A DNA stretch of 42,804 bases from Lachnospiraceae bacterium (GTDB lineage Bacteria; Bacillota; Clostridia; Lachnospirales; Lachnospiraceae): the NCBI GenBank assembly GCA_017622505.1, contig JAGAQZ010000031.1:1-42804 (forward strand), written 5' to 3'. Both the position numbers and the translations under genes were made by a program. The notes under the pieces were generated by a model. The model saw only the letters and a program-made list of their open reading frames with translations, was not told where the DNA came from and did not search any database. The stretch's first letter is position 1, and every line of letters starts with the position of its first letter. This document shows positions 21,394 through 30,443 of this stretch, in pieces.

Positions 21394-24099
21394 ATGGAAT
21401 ACCTTGTCGTCATCATAGCATCTATACTTGCCGGTGTGGGCACCGGACTTGTGGGACTGTCAGCCGCTACGGCTATGGTTCCACTTTTGATTGTTCTTTG
21501 TCCGACGTTTCGCGGTGAGCACGGGGCGTATATGGCCACTGCCATTGCCTTGGCAAGCGATATTCTGGGTTCGGCAGTGACAACGCATGTTTATGCGAAG
21601 AATAAAAAGATTGATTTAAAACACGGCTGGATTCTGACGGCGTGTATCATTTCCATGTGCGCTGTGGGTTCCATAGCGGCTTTTTTTACACATCAGCAGG
21701 TGCTGGGCGGCTTTTCGTTGTTTCTATGCGTGGCCATTGGTATTCGTTTCCTTATAAAACCGGATTCGAAGAAGAAAGAATCGGTTTCAGCATTACATAA
21801 ACTGACGATAAAAGAAATTGCAGTTTCGCTGTTTTTTGGATTGACCATCGGTTTTGGAACCGGTTTCTTTGGTTCCGGCGGCGGAATGATGATGCTGATT
21901 GTTTTTACGGCATTTCTTGGATATGATCGTAAAACTGCTGTGGGTACGTCAACTTTCATTATGACATTCACGGCGTTAATTGCATCGGTGAGTCACATTC
22001 TGATTGAACCTGCAATTATTTTAGAATGTTGGGATTACCTACTGATTGCCATTGTAACAGCGACAACCTTCTCATTATTAAGTGCGCAATTTGCGAATAA
22101 GGTAAAAGGAAAGATTGTTGGAATTGTGACAGGCGTGATACTTTTGGGACTTGGTTTGTCGATGATTATGTTGAATTATTGGGATGTGATTTCTAAGAAT
22201 ATAAATATGACACTTTTGTCGGAGTTTGGACGCGTGTTGGGGCTGTTTTTGGCAATCATCATTGCGATGGCGACGGTTTTAATTATCATACGTTATACAA
22301 CGAAGGTTCCGGGCTATGTATTCCGCAAACTTCTTCACATCGTAGCAATGCTTGCAATTTTTCCGCTTCTTTTCCTGACGGATATCTGGTGGATTGCGGT
22401 GGCTGTGGACGTAGCGTTTCTGATTATGGTTATTATTGCGTTACAGCTTGTGGAGAAATGCAAGTTTTATGACGGTCTTTTCCAGCAAAAAGGAAAGCAT
22501 GAGGTGATTATCAGCTTTGTGTGCCTATTTTCCATGATTGGGGCTTTTATCGCCCTGTGCTGGGGTCTTTTGGGGCCGGAATGCAAGTATATGGCGGCTG
22601 CGGCGATGATGGCCTGGGGACCGGGTGACGGAATGGCTGCGATTGTAGGTATTACCTGGGGTAAAAAGAAATTGTCCGGTAAAATGATTGAAGGCACCAA
22701 AACCGTGGAAGGTACAGTTGCCATGGGTGTTACTTCCTGTATTTGTACTGCGGTGACGCTTGTTTTGCTGAGTGAGTTGGCGTGGTATGTGATTCTGCCG
22801 GTTTCGCTTGTGATTGGCGTGATTGCGGCTTTTACGGAGTTATTCACCAAGAAGGGATGGGATACCATTACGGTGCCTATGGTTTCGCTGGCGGTATTGC
22901 TAGCTGTCGGGTTGTTGAGTGGTACGATTTCTACAGATGAGAATGTTGTGCCTGATGCGACTGTTGAGGAAAAATTATTGCTGCAGGATACGCAGAACGG
23001 TTTGGAAATATACGGCATTACAGAGGATGATACAGAACGCATCTACTTGGTATATAAGGATGAGGGTATTGAAATAGAAGGCGCTTTTTCGAATATCTAT
23101 GAGGAAACGCCAAGTGTGTGCATCAAAGATATTGATGGAGATTCTGTTGATGAAATTATCCTGGCAGTCAGACGTTATACCGGCACAAAACGCACGTATG
23201 ACTTGTATATTTGTGATAAAAAAGACGACTGGATGACTTCATTGTATACTGTAACGCAGGAAGAAATTCTTACAATGATCTCATATCAATACGATGAGAC
23301 TGATAATACGATTATGTTTAAGGAAACGGGAGGGGAAGAAGTAGAGGTTCTTCTGCCGGAGTGGAGCGATAAGTATCCTTTTACCGGTGATGTAAGCTTG
23401 GCGGATGAATATTTTTATGATGTTTCTAATGTGACCCTGGAGGTGATTCCGCAAATCAGAATGACAGATTCGTTGCCGTATAAACCGCTTGGAATCGTAT
23501 TTGACGTACAATATGCGGATGGTGCTTTTACATTAAAATTTCGAAAATTTGAGCAACTGATAAGTGAAGAATCGCAGGAAGAGATGCCGGTAAATCAGCA
23601 GGATGAAGCAACCATAACCTCCATCACTCCGCTTTCCGATGATAAAATGGAAATTACTTTTTCATATGTCTTAGATGGCGAAACTAAGACACATTCCTTC
23701 ACAAGCGTACGTATGCCTGATTTGGGCCTGACACCGCAGGACAGGGCGCATGTTGAACTGATTGATATGAATGGAGACGGCACTTCGGAAGTGGTATGCA
23801 AGGTGTATTATATCGGCAATACGTTTACGGAATTGTGCGGTGATTTATATGTATATCAAGTGACAGAAGATGTTTTGAAACCCGTCCTTAGTCTGGGGAC
23901 GGATTATGGTGTTCCGGATGGGCGCTGGATTACGGCGACTTATTCAACGGATACCGCTTTGTATGTAGAGACAGGGGCGAAACGATGGGAGGACGGCGAA
24001 TTGTATACGGATCCGATTTTTTATAAGGTAGAATGCATAGATGGTGCTTGGCTGACCAAGGAATGTGAATTGCCGGAAACGGAATTACAAATTTGGTAA
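21394..24099 (+). CDS. TauE/SafE permease fused to phytol/dolichol-kinase-like and extracytoplasmic domains
   Basis: A 901-residue three-part protein. Residues 1-260 form a TauE/SafE (DUF81) anion-exporter domain with two halves bearing G-x-G-x-GFFGSGGG-like motifs. Residues about 275-505 form a second membrane domain with RKLLH (311-315), GPGDGMAAIVG (409-419) and KTVEGTVAM, the signature of CTP-dependent phytol/dolichol kinases and related CDP-lipid enzymes. Residues 506-901 are soluble and presumably outside, with calcium-loop-like motifs DIDGDSVDE and DMNGDGTSE. The start ATG has AAAGGAG upstream, and reading is continuous with no sign of frameshift. A fusion of an exporter with a polyprenol-kinase-like domain is unusual. 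Domain calls are by motif; substrates unknown. Confidence 0.8.
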   Translation: MEYLVVIIASILAGVGTGLVGLSAATAMVPLLIVLCPTFRGEHGAYMATAIALASDILGSAVTTHVYAKNKKIDLKHGWILTACIISMCAVGSIAAFFTHQQVLGGFSLFLCVAIGIRFLIKPDSKKKESVSALHKLTIKEIAVSLFFGLTIGFGTGFFGSGGGMMMLIVFTAFLGYDRKTAVGTSTFIMTFTALIASVSHILIEPAIILECWDYLLIAIVTATTFSLLSAQFANKVKGKIVGIVTGVILLGLGLSMIMLNYWDVISKNINMTLLSEFGRVLGLFLAIIIAMATVLIIIRYTTKVPGYVFRKLLHIVAMLAIFPLLFLTDIWWIAVAVDVAFLIMVIIALQLVEKCKFYDGLFQQKGKHEVIISFVCLFSMIGAFIALCWGLLGPECKYMAAAAMMAWGPGDGMAAIVGITWGKKKLSGKMIEGTKTVEGTVAMGVTSCICTAVTLVLLSELAWYVILPVSLVIGVIAAFTELFTKKGWDTITVPMVSLAVLLAVGLLSGTISTDENVVPDATVEEKLLLQDTQNGLEIYGITEDDTERIYLVYKDEGIEIEGAFSNIYEETPSVCIKDIDGDSVDEIILAVRRYTGTKRTYDLYICDKKDDWMTSLYTVTQEEILTMISYQYDETDNTIMFKETGGEEVEVLLPEWSDKYPFTGDVSLADEYFYDVSNVTLEVIPQIRMTDSLPYKPLGIVFDVQYADGAFTLKFRKFEQLISEESQEEMPVNQQDEATITSITPLSDDKMEITFSYVLDGETKTHSFTSVRMPDLGLTPQDRAHVELIDMNGDGTSEVVCKVYYIGNTFTELCGDLYVYQVTEDVLKPVLSLGTDYGVPDGRWITATYSTDTALYVETGAKRWEDGELYTDPIFYKVECIDGAWLTKECELPETELQIW

Positions 24100-24117
24100 A
24101 TGTTATGTTATAGAAAT

Positions 24118-24166
24118 AAATCTCTTTGCAGGTGTTTATATATGAATACTTGCGAAGAGATTTTTA
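24118..24166. terminator. Terminator after the fusion gene
   Basis: AAATCTCTT(T)GCA pairs with TGCGAAGAGATTT across an AT-rich loop and ends in a T run. Confidence 0.7.
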
Positions 24167-24198
24167 TGTTCGAATTGTCATAAAATTATCAAAAACTC

Positions 24199-24227
24199 TT
24201 TCAATTTGTGCGACAATTTGGTACAAT
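24199..24227 (+). promoter_or_regulatory. Likely promoter of the beta-CASP gene
   Basis: TTTCAA (24199-24204) and TACAAT (24222-24227), 17-nt spacer, 36 nt before the start codon. Confidence 0.5.
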
Positions 24228-24262
24228 AATACTATGTATTGGAATACAGGGGAGGGACGTAC

Positions 24263-25867
24263 ATGAAACTTACTTTTGTGGGCGCTACACATGAGGTTAC
24301 GGGTAGTTGTCATTATTTACATGCCTGCGGGAAGCATATCCTTGTAGACTGCGGTATGGAACAGGGCGTCAATGTATACGAGAACGTGGAAATTCCCGTA
24401 GAACCGGCGCTGATTGATTATGTTTTGTTGACACATGCACATGTTGACCATTCGGGTCACTTGCCGCTTTTATATGCCAGAGGCTTCCGCGGACAGGTAA
24501 TCACAACGGATGCAACCGCAGATTTATGTAGCATTATGTTACGTGACTGCGCACACATTCAGATGCAGGAAGCAGAATGGAAGAGCCGTAAGGCAAAGCG
24601 TCATTCCAATCAGGAGAAGGCGGAACCGCTTTATACTATGGAAGATGCTGACGGCGTAATTAAGAGAATTATTCCCTATCATTATGACCAGAAATTCGAA
24701 TTGTGTCCGGGTATTGAATTAAGATTTACCGACGTGGGACATTTGCTTGGTTCTGCAAGTATTGAAGTTTGGATTTGTGAAAACGGCATTAATAAAAAGA
24801 TTGTCTTTTCGGGCGATATCGGTAATACCGACCAGCCCCTGCTTCGTGATCCGCAGTTTATTAAGGAAGCGGATTATGTGGTTATGGAATCTACATACGG
24901 TACCCGTATTCATTCCAATGAGAAACCGGATTATGTAAGAGATTTGACTGAAATTCTTCAGGAAACTTTTGATAGAGGCGGTAACGTGGTCATTCCTTCT
25001 TTTGCGGTAGGAAGAACCCAGGAAATGTTATATTTCCTTCGCCAGATTAAGAATCAGAAACTTGTAAAAGGGCATGAGAATTTTAAGGTGTTCGTGGATA
25101 GCCCCCTTGCGGTGGAAGCGACGGGCATTTTCCAGCAAAATGTACAGTATTGTTACGACGAAGAAGCCCTTGCCCTTGTAAAATCAGGCATCAACCCCAT
25201 TGCGTTCCCGGGATTGAACCTGTCAATTACCAGTGAAGAATCCAAGGCGATTAACTTTGATGACGAGCCTAAGGTTATCCTTTCGGCTTCCGGTATGTGT
25301 GAAGCCGGCCGTATCCGTCATCACTTGAAACATAACCTGTGGCGTCCGGAGTCCACGATTCTGTTCGTAGGTTATCAGTCGGTAGGAACCCTGGGACGAA
25401 TCCTTGTGGAAGGCGTGGATGAAGTAAGACTGTTTGGCGAACCTATCGAAGTGCGTGCACAGATTCGCGTGCTTGCAGGTATGAGCGGTCACGCCGATAA
25501 GAATGGCTTGATTCAGTGGCTTCAGGCAATTGAGACTAAACCGGAGCGCGTATTTATCGTCCATGGCGAAGATATGACCTGTAATGCTTTTACGGATTGT
25601 TTGAAACACGAATACGGCTACAATGCGTATGCGCCCTTCAGTGGCACCAGAGTTAACCTTGTGACCAATGAAATCGAGTACGAAGCATATCCTATACCTG
25701 TTAAGAAGAAAGAGACTCAGAAACGTGTTACCGAAGTATTTGCCCGCCTCCTGGCAGCAGGAAACCGTTTGCTTGCGGTTATTGCGAAGAACGAGGGTGG
25801 TGCGAACAAAGACTTGGCGAAGTTTGCTGACCAGATTAATTCACTTTGTGATAAGTGGGACAGATAA
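24263..25867 (+). CDS. Beta-CASP metallo-beta-lactamase-fold RNase-like protein
   Basis: A 534-residue zinc-dependent hydrolase of the mRNA 3'-end-processing exonuclease (YSH1/CPSF73-like) group. Metal motifs are intact: THAHVDHSGHLP (HxHxDH), DVGHLLGSASI, FSGDIGN. The beta-CASP insert shows VVIPSFAVGRTQEML, SASGMCEAGRIRHHL and SGHADKNGL, and the final FIVHGE supplies the last zinc ligand. The start is the ATG at 24263 after GGGAGGGACGTAC; a TTG 24 bases upstream is in frame but lacks a ribosome site. It acts in the cytoplasm on RNA (inferred). A 60-residue helical tail after the core is extra. Confidence 0.92.
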   Translation: MKLTFVGATHEVTGSCHYLHACGKHILVDCGMEQGVNVYENVEIPVEPALIDYVLLTHAHVDHSGHLPLLYARGFRGQVITTDATADLCSIMLRDCAHIQMQEAEWKSRKAKRHSNQEKAEPLYTMEDADGVIKRIIPYHYDQKFELCPGIELRFTDVGHLLGSASIEVWICENGINKKIVFSGDIGNTDQPLLRDPQFIKEADYVVMESTYGTRIHSNEKPDYVRDLTEILQETFDRGGNVVIPSFAVGRTQEMLYFLRQIKNQKLVKGHENFKVFVDSPLAVEATGIFQQNVQYCYDEEALALVKSGINPIAFPGLNLSITSEESKAINFDDEPKVILSASGMCEAGRIRHHLKHNLWRPESTILFVGYQSVGTLGRILVEGVDEVRLFGEPIEVRAQIRVLAGMSGHADKNGLIQWLQAIETKPERVFIVHGEDMTCNAFTDCLKHEYGYNAYAPFSGTRVNLVTNEIEYEAYPIPVKKKETQKRVTEVFARLLAAGNRLLAVIAKNEGGANKDLAKFADQINSLCDKWDR

Positions 25868-25903
25868 AAGAGTTTTGTGATTTTTTAAAGTAAATTCCGT
25901 ATC

Positions 25904-25934
25904 AAAAAGAAGGTTCCGCGGAACCTTCTTTTTT
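25904..25934. terminator. Bidirectional terminator
   Basis: A perfect palindrome built on AGAAGGTTCC-GCGGAACCTTCT with A and T runs. It lies between the convergent beta-CASP and MocR genes. Confidence 0.92.
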
Positions 25935-25971
25935 CGTATATATACGTTGTGAATATTGTAAATTGCAGGTT

Positions 25972-27372
25972 TTACTCAAATATCCCTGCAAAAAGTGCAT
26001 CTACGGCTTCTTCTATCTTTTCAGGCGCTATTCCGGAGTAATTGATAATCAGCGTGTGCTTTTTTGCTTTTCTTTTATCATAAAAATACTGGCTCAGGCA
26101 GGAGATATGAACCCCTTTTGCAGCGATTCGTTTCATCAATTCTTCGTCTGAATATTTCGTGCTTACTTCCATAAGGAAATGCAGGCCGGCATGTTCTTCC
26201 CTAATTACAACCCGGTCATAATGCTTTTGTTGCCGAATGCAGGAAAGAATCGCATCCCGCTGGATACGGTAATAATTTCGCATACGATTGATGTGTTTCT
26301 CAAGATAGCCCTGCTCAATAAACTGATAAAGTGTATATTGGTCAAAGTTGGATACGGTGCAGGCATAAAAGTTTAGCTCGCGGTTGTATTTCTCAGCCAG
26401 TTCGGCAGGCAGCACCATATAGCCGATACGGATGGTGGCACTCAAACTCTTGGAAAAAGTATTCATATAAATTACTTTGCCGGCAGAATCGATACTCTGC
26501 AAAGAAGGAATAGGCTTACCGGCAAGGCGGAACTCGCTGTCGTAATCGTCTTCAATGATGTAACGGTCGGGGGCATCGCTTGCCCAGGCAAGAAGCTCGT
26601 AGCGTCGACCGATGGGCGTAACAACACCCGTAGGGAAATGGTGGGAAGGCGAAATGTGAAGAATGTCTGCGCCGGAATTTGAAAGGGCCTTAGGCATTAC
26701 ACCGCTTCGGTCCATGGGAACGTGGACGCAGGATACGTTATTCGCCTCGTAAATATGGGTGATTTTCTGATAACCGGGGTCTTCTACGGCATATATTTTA
26801 TCGCGCCCAAGCAACTGAATCAGAATGCTGTATAAGTACTCGGTTCCGGCACCGACAATAATCTGCTCGGGCTCTACGCGGATTCCGCGAAACTGATAAA
26901 GATAATCTGCGATGGTTTCCAGCAACAGGTAAATCCCGCCGGAAGGGGAGCGTGTCATCAGCTCCTTGGCATAATCGGACATTGTATTGCGGTTCAGCTT
27001 ACTCCAGGTGGCAAAAGGAAAAGTGTCCGCAAGGGTAGAATTATTCGTAAAATCAGCCAGGTAGGGCGGGCGTGTCTTTTCTTCCGTATGCGTTCTTTCG
27101 GGACGCGTTGTTTCAAGTGGTTTAAGGGACGTAATATCACTTACGTAGAAACCGCTTTTTGGCACGGAGTACAAATAGCCTTCCGCCATCAGCTGGTTAT
27201 AGGAATTCTCTACCGTAACGGTGCTTACATTCAAATGTTTTGCAAGGGCGCGCTTGGACGGCAGTTTTTCGCCGGATTTTAAGGCGCCTGTCAGAATATC
27301 TTCTTTGATCCTTTTATATAAAAATTCATAAAGGCTTTCGTTGCCACGGTTTTCGAAGGAATAGGTCAGCAT
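25972..27372 (-). CDS. MocR/PdxR-type regulator (GntR winged helix plus aminotransferase fold)
   Basis: A 466-residue transcription factor. The N-terminal GntR winged helix (about 8-75) shows LYEFLYKRIKEDILTGALKS, LPSKRALAKHLNVSTVTVENSY and the wing YSVPKSGFYV. The remainder is a fold-type-I aminotransferase domain; SKSLSATIRIGYM contains the PLP-binding Lys. The start ATG has GGGAGAACTTTT upstream; an in-frame extension of 18 residues has none. MocR proteins of the PdxR group sense pyridoxal phosphate and control B6 synthesis or salvage genes. The divergent neighbour is a pyridoxine-type kinase and the shared intergenic region carries a 14-bp inverted repeat, so control of that kinase is a strong inference. 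Confidence 0.93.
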   Translation of the reverse strand: MLTYSFENRGNESLYEFLYKRIKEDILTGALKSGEKLPSKRALAKHLNVSTVTVENSYNQLMAEGYLYSVPKSGFYVSDITSLKPLETTRPERTHTEEKTRPPYLADFTNNSTLADTFPFATWSKLNRNTMSDYAKELMTRSPSGGIYLLLETIADYLYQFRGIRVEPEQIIVGAGTEYLYSILIQLLGRDKIYAVEDPGYQKITHIYEANNVSCVHVPMDRSGVMPKALSNSGADILHISPSHHFPTGVVTPIGRRYELLAWASDAPDRYIIEDDYDSEFRLAGKPIPSLQSIDSAGKVIYMNTFSKSLSATIRIGYMVLPAELAEKYNRELNFYACTVSNFDQYTLYQFIEQGYLEKHINRMRNYYRIQRDAILSCIRQQKHYDRVVIREEHAGLHFLMEVSTKYSDEELMKRIAAKGVHISCLSQYFYDKRKAKKHTLIINYSGIAPEKIEEAVDALFAGIFE

Positions 27373-27441
27373 AAAAGTTCTCCCGTTGTGTATGTTATTA
27401 AGACCATAAAATAATAAAGCAATCATTTTATCAGAATAATC

Positions 27442-27485
27442 TGACCTTATTAAAAAGTTTCGAATTGGTTATTTTAATAAGGTCA
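27442..27485. promoter_or_regulatory. Inverted-repeat operator between MocR and B6 kinase genes
   Basis: TGACCTTATTAAAA (27442-27455) and its perfect complement TTTTAATAAGGTCA (27472-27485) are separated by 16 nt. The right arm covers the -35 position for a TATAAT at 27494-27499 directed at the kinase, where no good -35 hexamer exists. This fits an activator-dependent promoter bound by the MocR protein. Confidence 0.8.
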
Positions 27486-27626
27486 AATATAAGTATAATG
27501 TACAGTGTGATGAATGTAAAGCACCATTGCCAAAAGAGATGAAAAACAAATTCATGTGATAAAAGCTACGAAAACGTGCAGAACGTTCATATGATATTTT
27601 ATACATAAATAAAGGAGAACCATAAA

Positions 27627-28460
27627 ATGAAAAGAATTGTAACCGTTCAGGATATATCGTGCGTAGGGAAATGTTCGCTGACCGTAGCCCTTCCCATTAT
27701 TTCAGCGATGGGTGTGGAGACGGCGATCATTCCTACGGCGGTCTTATCGACTCATACAATGTTCAGCGAGTTCACCTGTAAGGACTTGACGGACCAGGTG
27801 GAACCGATTACGGCCCATTGGAAGAGAGAGAACCTTGGGTTTGATGCAATTTATACAGGCTATCTTGCTTCGGAAGAACAGATTGAACTTTTAAAGAAGA
27901 TGTTTGCCGATTTTAAAACAGAGAAGAATTTAATCGTGGTAGACCCGGCAATGGCGGACAACGGTAAGCTGTATCCTGCCTTTGACGAGAAGTTTGCAAA
28001 GAAGATGGCAGAACTTTGCGGATGCGCGGATATGATTCTGCCCAATATTACGGAAGCTTCGTTTATGACAGGCATTGAGTATAAAGAAAATTATGATGAA
28101 GCCTATGTGAAAGAGATGCTTCTCGCGTTGGCAAAGCTGGGCGCCAAAACGGCAATTCTTACAGGCGTAAGTTTCAAGGAAGGCACCACAGGCGTTATGG
28201 GCTATGACAGCGCGACGGGTGAATTCCATTACTATTGCCATACCAAGCACGCACAGTCTTATCACGGAACCGGTGATGTGTTCTCCAGTACCTTCGTGGG
28301 CGCTATGATGAACGGCCTTAGCTGGCAGGAAGCAATCAAGGTAGCAGCAGACTATACGGCAGAATGTATCCGCATTACTATGGAAGATAAGGACGGCTGT
28401 TGGTACGGCGTAAACTTCGAACTTGCGATTCCCGGTCTTTTAAAGGCACTTGGAAAGTAA
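27627..28460 (+). CDS. Pyridoxal/pyridoxamine kinase (PdxK/PdxY-like, ribokinase fold)
   Basis: A 277-residue ATP-dependent kinase of vitamin B6 salvage, making pyridoxal 5'-phosphate from its vitamers. It starts RIVTVQDISCVGKCSLTVAL, has TAVLSTHTMF and IYTGYLAS near 36 and 74, VVDPAMADNG near 110, and the catalytic HGTGDVFSSTFVGA with the anion-hole GTGD near 212. Length and motifs match stand-alone Firmicute pyridoxamine kinases. The adjacent divergent MocR supports the B6 assignment over the related hydroxymethylpyrimidine kinase ThiD. Confidence 0.9.
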   Translation: MKRIVTVQDISCVGKCSLTVALPIISAMGVETAIIPTAVLSTHTMFSEFTCKDLTDQVEPITAHWKRENLGFDAIYTGYLASEEQIELLKKMFADFKTEKNLIVVDPAMADNGKLYPAFDEKFAKKMAELCGCADMILPNITEASFMTGIEYKENYDEAYVKEMLLALAKLGAKTAILTGVSFKEGTTGVMGYDSATGEFHYYCHTKHAQSYHGTGDVFSSTFVGAMMNGLSWQEAIKVAADYTAECIRITMEDKDGCWYGVNFELAIPGLLKALGK

Positions 28461-28625
28461 AGCTTGCGGGTATACAAAGCATCATTTGATTTTAGAATAA
28501 AAAAGAACTATAAAAGGTTGTGTAAATTTTTTAAAACTTTTTAAAAGATTTTGCAACCTTTTCCTTTTTGGCACAGTGTTATAGGTGTAAAAGCAAAAAC
28601 AAAACAAAAGGAGATTGAAATAAAA

Positions 28626-28949
28626 ATGAAAAAAGTTGTATCTTGTTGTTTATCATTTGTACCTGTAGTAATGATTGTTTTAACATTTGTTGTATTGTTA
28701 CTCGCAATGCTGATTTTTGGTGAAGGAACCATGAGTACCGGCGAAGTGATTCTGATGATTGGATTATTTCTGTTTGAAATCATCGGCGTTGTAATGACTT
28801 TCGTTATGATGATTTGGTATATGATTAAAACCTGTAAAAATCCGGAATTCAGTACGGGCATAAAAGTGCTTTGGTGTGTATTGCTGTACTGCTTCAATAT
28901 GTTTATTTTCCCGGTTTACTGGTTTATGTATGTTCGCAAAGAAGAGTAG
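28626..28949 (+). CDS. Small membrane protein, first of two tandem paralogs (107 aa)
   Basis: Begins MKKVVSCCLSFVPVVMIVL and has three hydrophobic segments, ending FIFPVYWFMYVRKEE. I chose the ATG at 28626 (AAAGGAG upstream) rather than a longer frame without a ribosome site. It shares the pattern KKxxSCxLSFxP near the start, then STGIKVLWC/SVGIKILWC and PVYWF/PIYWF, with the next gene 18 nt downstream. The pair therefore arose by tandem duplication. Function unknown. Confidence 0.75.
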   Translation: MKKVVSCCLSFVPVVMIVLTFVVLLLAMLIFGEGTMSTGEVILMIGLFLFEIIGVVMTFVMMIWYMIKTCKNPEFSTGIKVLWCVLLYCFNMFIFPVYWFMYVRKEE

Positions 28950-28967
28950 TTTGAAAGGAGATAAAAA

Positions 28968-29306
28968 ATGAAAAAGACATTATCCTGTATTTTAAGTTTT
29001 TTACCCGGCATTTTAATTGTGCTTGGTATGATTACATTGATTATTATTACCGGAGTGCAGAACAGCGGAATCGACACCGGCGTATTTGTGACAGTTTTAC
29101 AGATTCTGGCGTTGCTGATTGAAATGGCAGGCTGGATTATGGGCTTCGTATTGATGATTATCTATGTTGTCAAAACCATCAAAAATAAGAACTTTAGCGT
29201 CGGAATCAAGATTCTTTGGTGCGCATTACTCTTTTACTTAAGCGTATTCTTCTACGTAATCCTGCCGATTTACTGGTTCGTAGTCTTACGCAAGGACCAG
29301 GCATAA
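28968..29306 (+). CDS. Small membrane protein, second of two tandem paralogs (112 aa)
   Basis: Begins MKKTLSCILSFLPGILIVL; three membrane segments, then VKTIKNKNFSVGIKILWCAL and a YWFVVLRK end. It has the same layout as its neighbour. GAAAGGAG lies 11 nt before the ATG. The two probably act as a heteromer or have diverged in role; no family name is recognised. Confidence 0.75.
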   Translation: MKKTLSCILSFLPGILIVLGMITLIIITGVQNSGIDTGVFVTVLQILALLIEMAGWIMGFVLMIIYVVKTIKNKNFSVGIKILWCALLFYLSVFFYVILPIYWFVVLRKDQA

Positions 29307-29360
29307 AAACATCGTACCACGCAAACGTAATATAACTAAGAAATACCTAACGCATAAAAA

Positions 29361-29393
29361 ATTCAGAATAATATCAAACATAATATTCTGAAT
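29361..29393. other. AT-rich hairpin after the tandem membrane genes
   Basis: ATTCAGAATA and TATTCTGAAT arms with an AT-rich centre, 54 nt after the last stop codon. No T run follows directly, so it may be a weak terminator or an mRNA 3' stabiliser. Confidence 0.45.
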
Positions 29394-29463
29394 AACATCA
29401 AAAAACTTGTAAACATACCTTAAAGAAATAACAAATAATCCCTACACATAATACATAAAACAA

Positions 29464-29600
29464 GGTGAGGAAGTTATCTCTTTTTCGAAGGGCGTTTTGG
29501 CTCCGTCGGTGCTTGGATTGCGTATTTTGCAATCCTATGCACCGCTACGTTGAGACAATCGAGCGAAAGCGTCCCTGAGAAAATAGATAACTTCCTCACC
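29464..29600. repeat. 137-bp palindromic element with 16-bp terminal inverted repeats
   Basis: GGTGAGGAAGTTATCT (29464-29479) is matched perfectly by its complement at 29585-29600. Inside is a nested hairpin, CGGTGC/GCACCG (29507-29512 with 29539-29544) around GGATTGC/GCAATCC (29515-29521 with 29529-29535). The remaining arms also pair imperfectly (AGGGCG... with ...CGTCCC). It has no coding frame and lies between convergent genes. It could be a MITE-like mobile repeat, a structured small RNA or an elaborate bidirectional terminator. No target duplication is evident. Confidence 0.7.
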
Positions 29601-29618
29601 GTATTATTTATATGTACC

Positions 29619-30383
29619 CTATTTCTTCTGCTGATATACCGGATCTGCAGGATACCCACCTTTTAACTTCTGCATTCCGCGCTGGATGGCATCTCTTGAA
29701 TTCTTCCAGTCCGCATCTTTGTTGCGGTAGTCAAATTTCTCTACAAGCCATGAAACATCTTCCTGTAAACGGTCCATATGTTTGGTCTGCAACTCAAACA
29801 TCGCCGGATAAAATTCTGCCTTTTGCTTGTCGTTTAACTTGCTTTCGCCGGCCTCGCACAAGTCGCCGAAGTGGTGAAGACAGAAGCCCTTGCTGTTTTT
29901 GACCTTTTCCACGAATTCGGGGTCTCTTTTATACATAACAAAGAAGGTATCTACGTAGCGTTCATAGGTGTCCGCAAAGCGTTTGCAAATATAGCAGGAC
30001 TCGTCCTTTTCCTTAATCCAGGCTGCTACCGAATTCTTGCATTCCGGCCCCTGCTTGGCAAACTTGGAGCGGAAGGTACTTTTCTCGGGCTGGTATTTCT
30101 TCATCACATCAGCCATCTGCTTGCGCATCTCCATATAATGTGTCTTCAGAATCCAGGCATTGCCCAGCGTATTTCCGTAGTCAAACATCTTTTTAAAATG
30201 TGCACGACAGAAGCCTGCCTTGTCGGTAGCTTCGCGCACATCGCTTTCCATATAAGAAGAGCCTGAGCCTAAAGCAAAGTCCAGCAAATCCTGTTCCACC
30301 TCGCGTTCTACGAAGCAGAAGGGGCACTCGTCGTGTGCATTCATCGCATCATTTAAAGGTATGGTATATAACTGTTCTTTCAT
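29619..30383 (-). CDS. DUF6062-type cysteine/histidine-rich protein
   Basis: A 254-residue soluble protein with paired metal-binding-like motifs in two similar halves: ECPFCFVERE then FCRAHF in the first, SCYICKRF then FCLHHFGDL in the second. This duplicated Cys-x2-Cys/Cys-x2-His pattern matches the DUF6062 family of Clostridia. The ATG has GGGAGGTTACCA upstream. Function is unknown; zinc binding is likely from the motif spacing. Confidence 0.8.
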   Translation of the reverse strand: MKEQLYTIPLNDAMNAHDECPFCFVEREVEQDLLDFALGSGSSYMESDVREATDKAGFCRAHFKKMFDYGNTLGNAWILKTHYMEMRKQMADVMKKYQPEKSTFRSKFAKQGPECKNSVAAWIKEKDESCYICKRFADTYERYVDTFFVMYKRDPEFVEKVKNSKGFCLHHFGDLCEAGESKLNDKQKAEFYPAMFELQTKHMDRLQEDVSWLVEKFDYRNKDADWKNSRDAIQRGMQKLKGGYPADPVYQQKK

Positions 30384-30443
30384 TGGTAACCTCCCATGTT
30401 TTTCACTGCTTTTATTTTATAAAATATAAGGGGAAAGTGCAAC

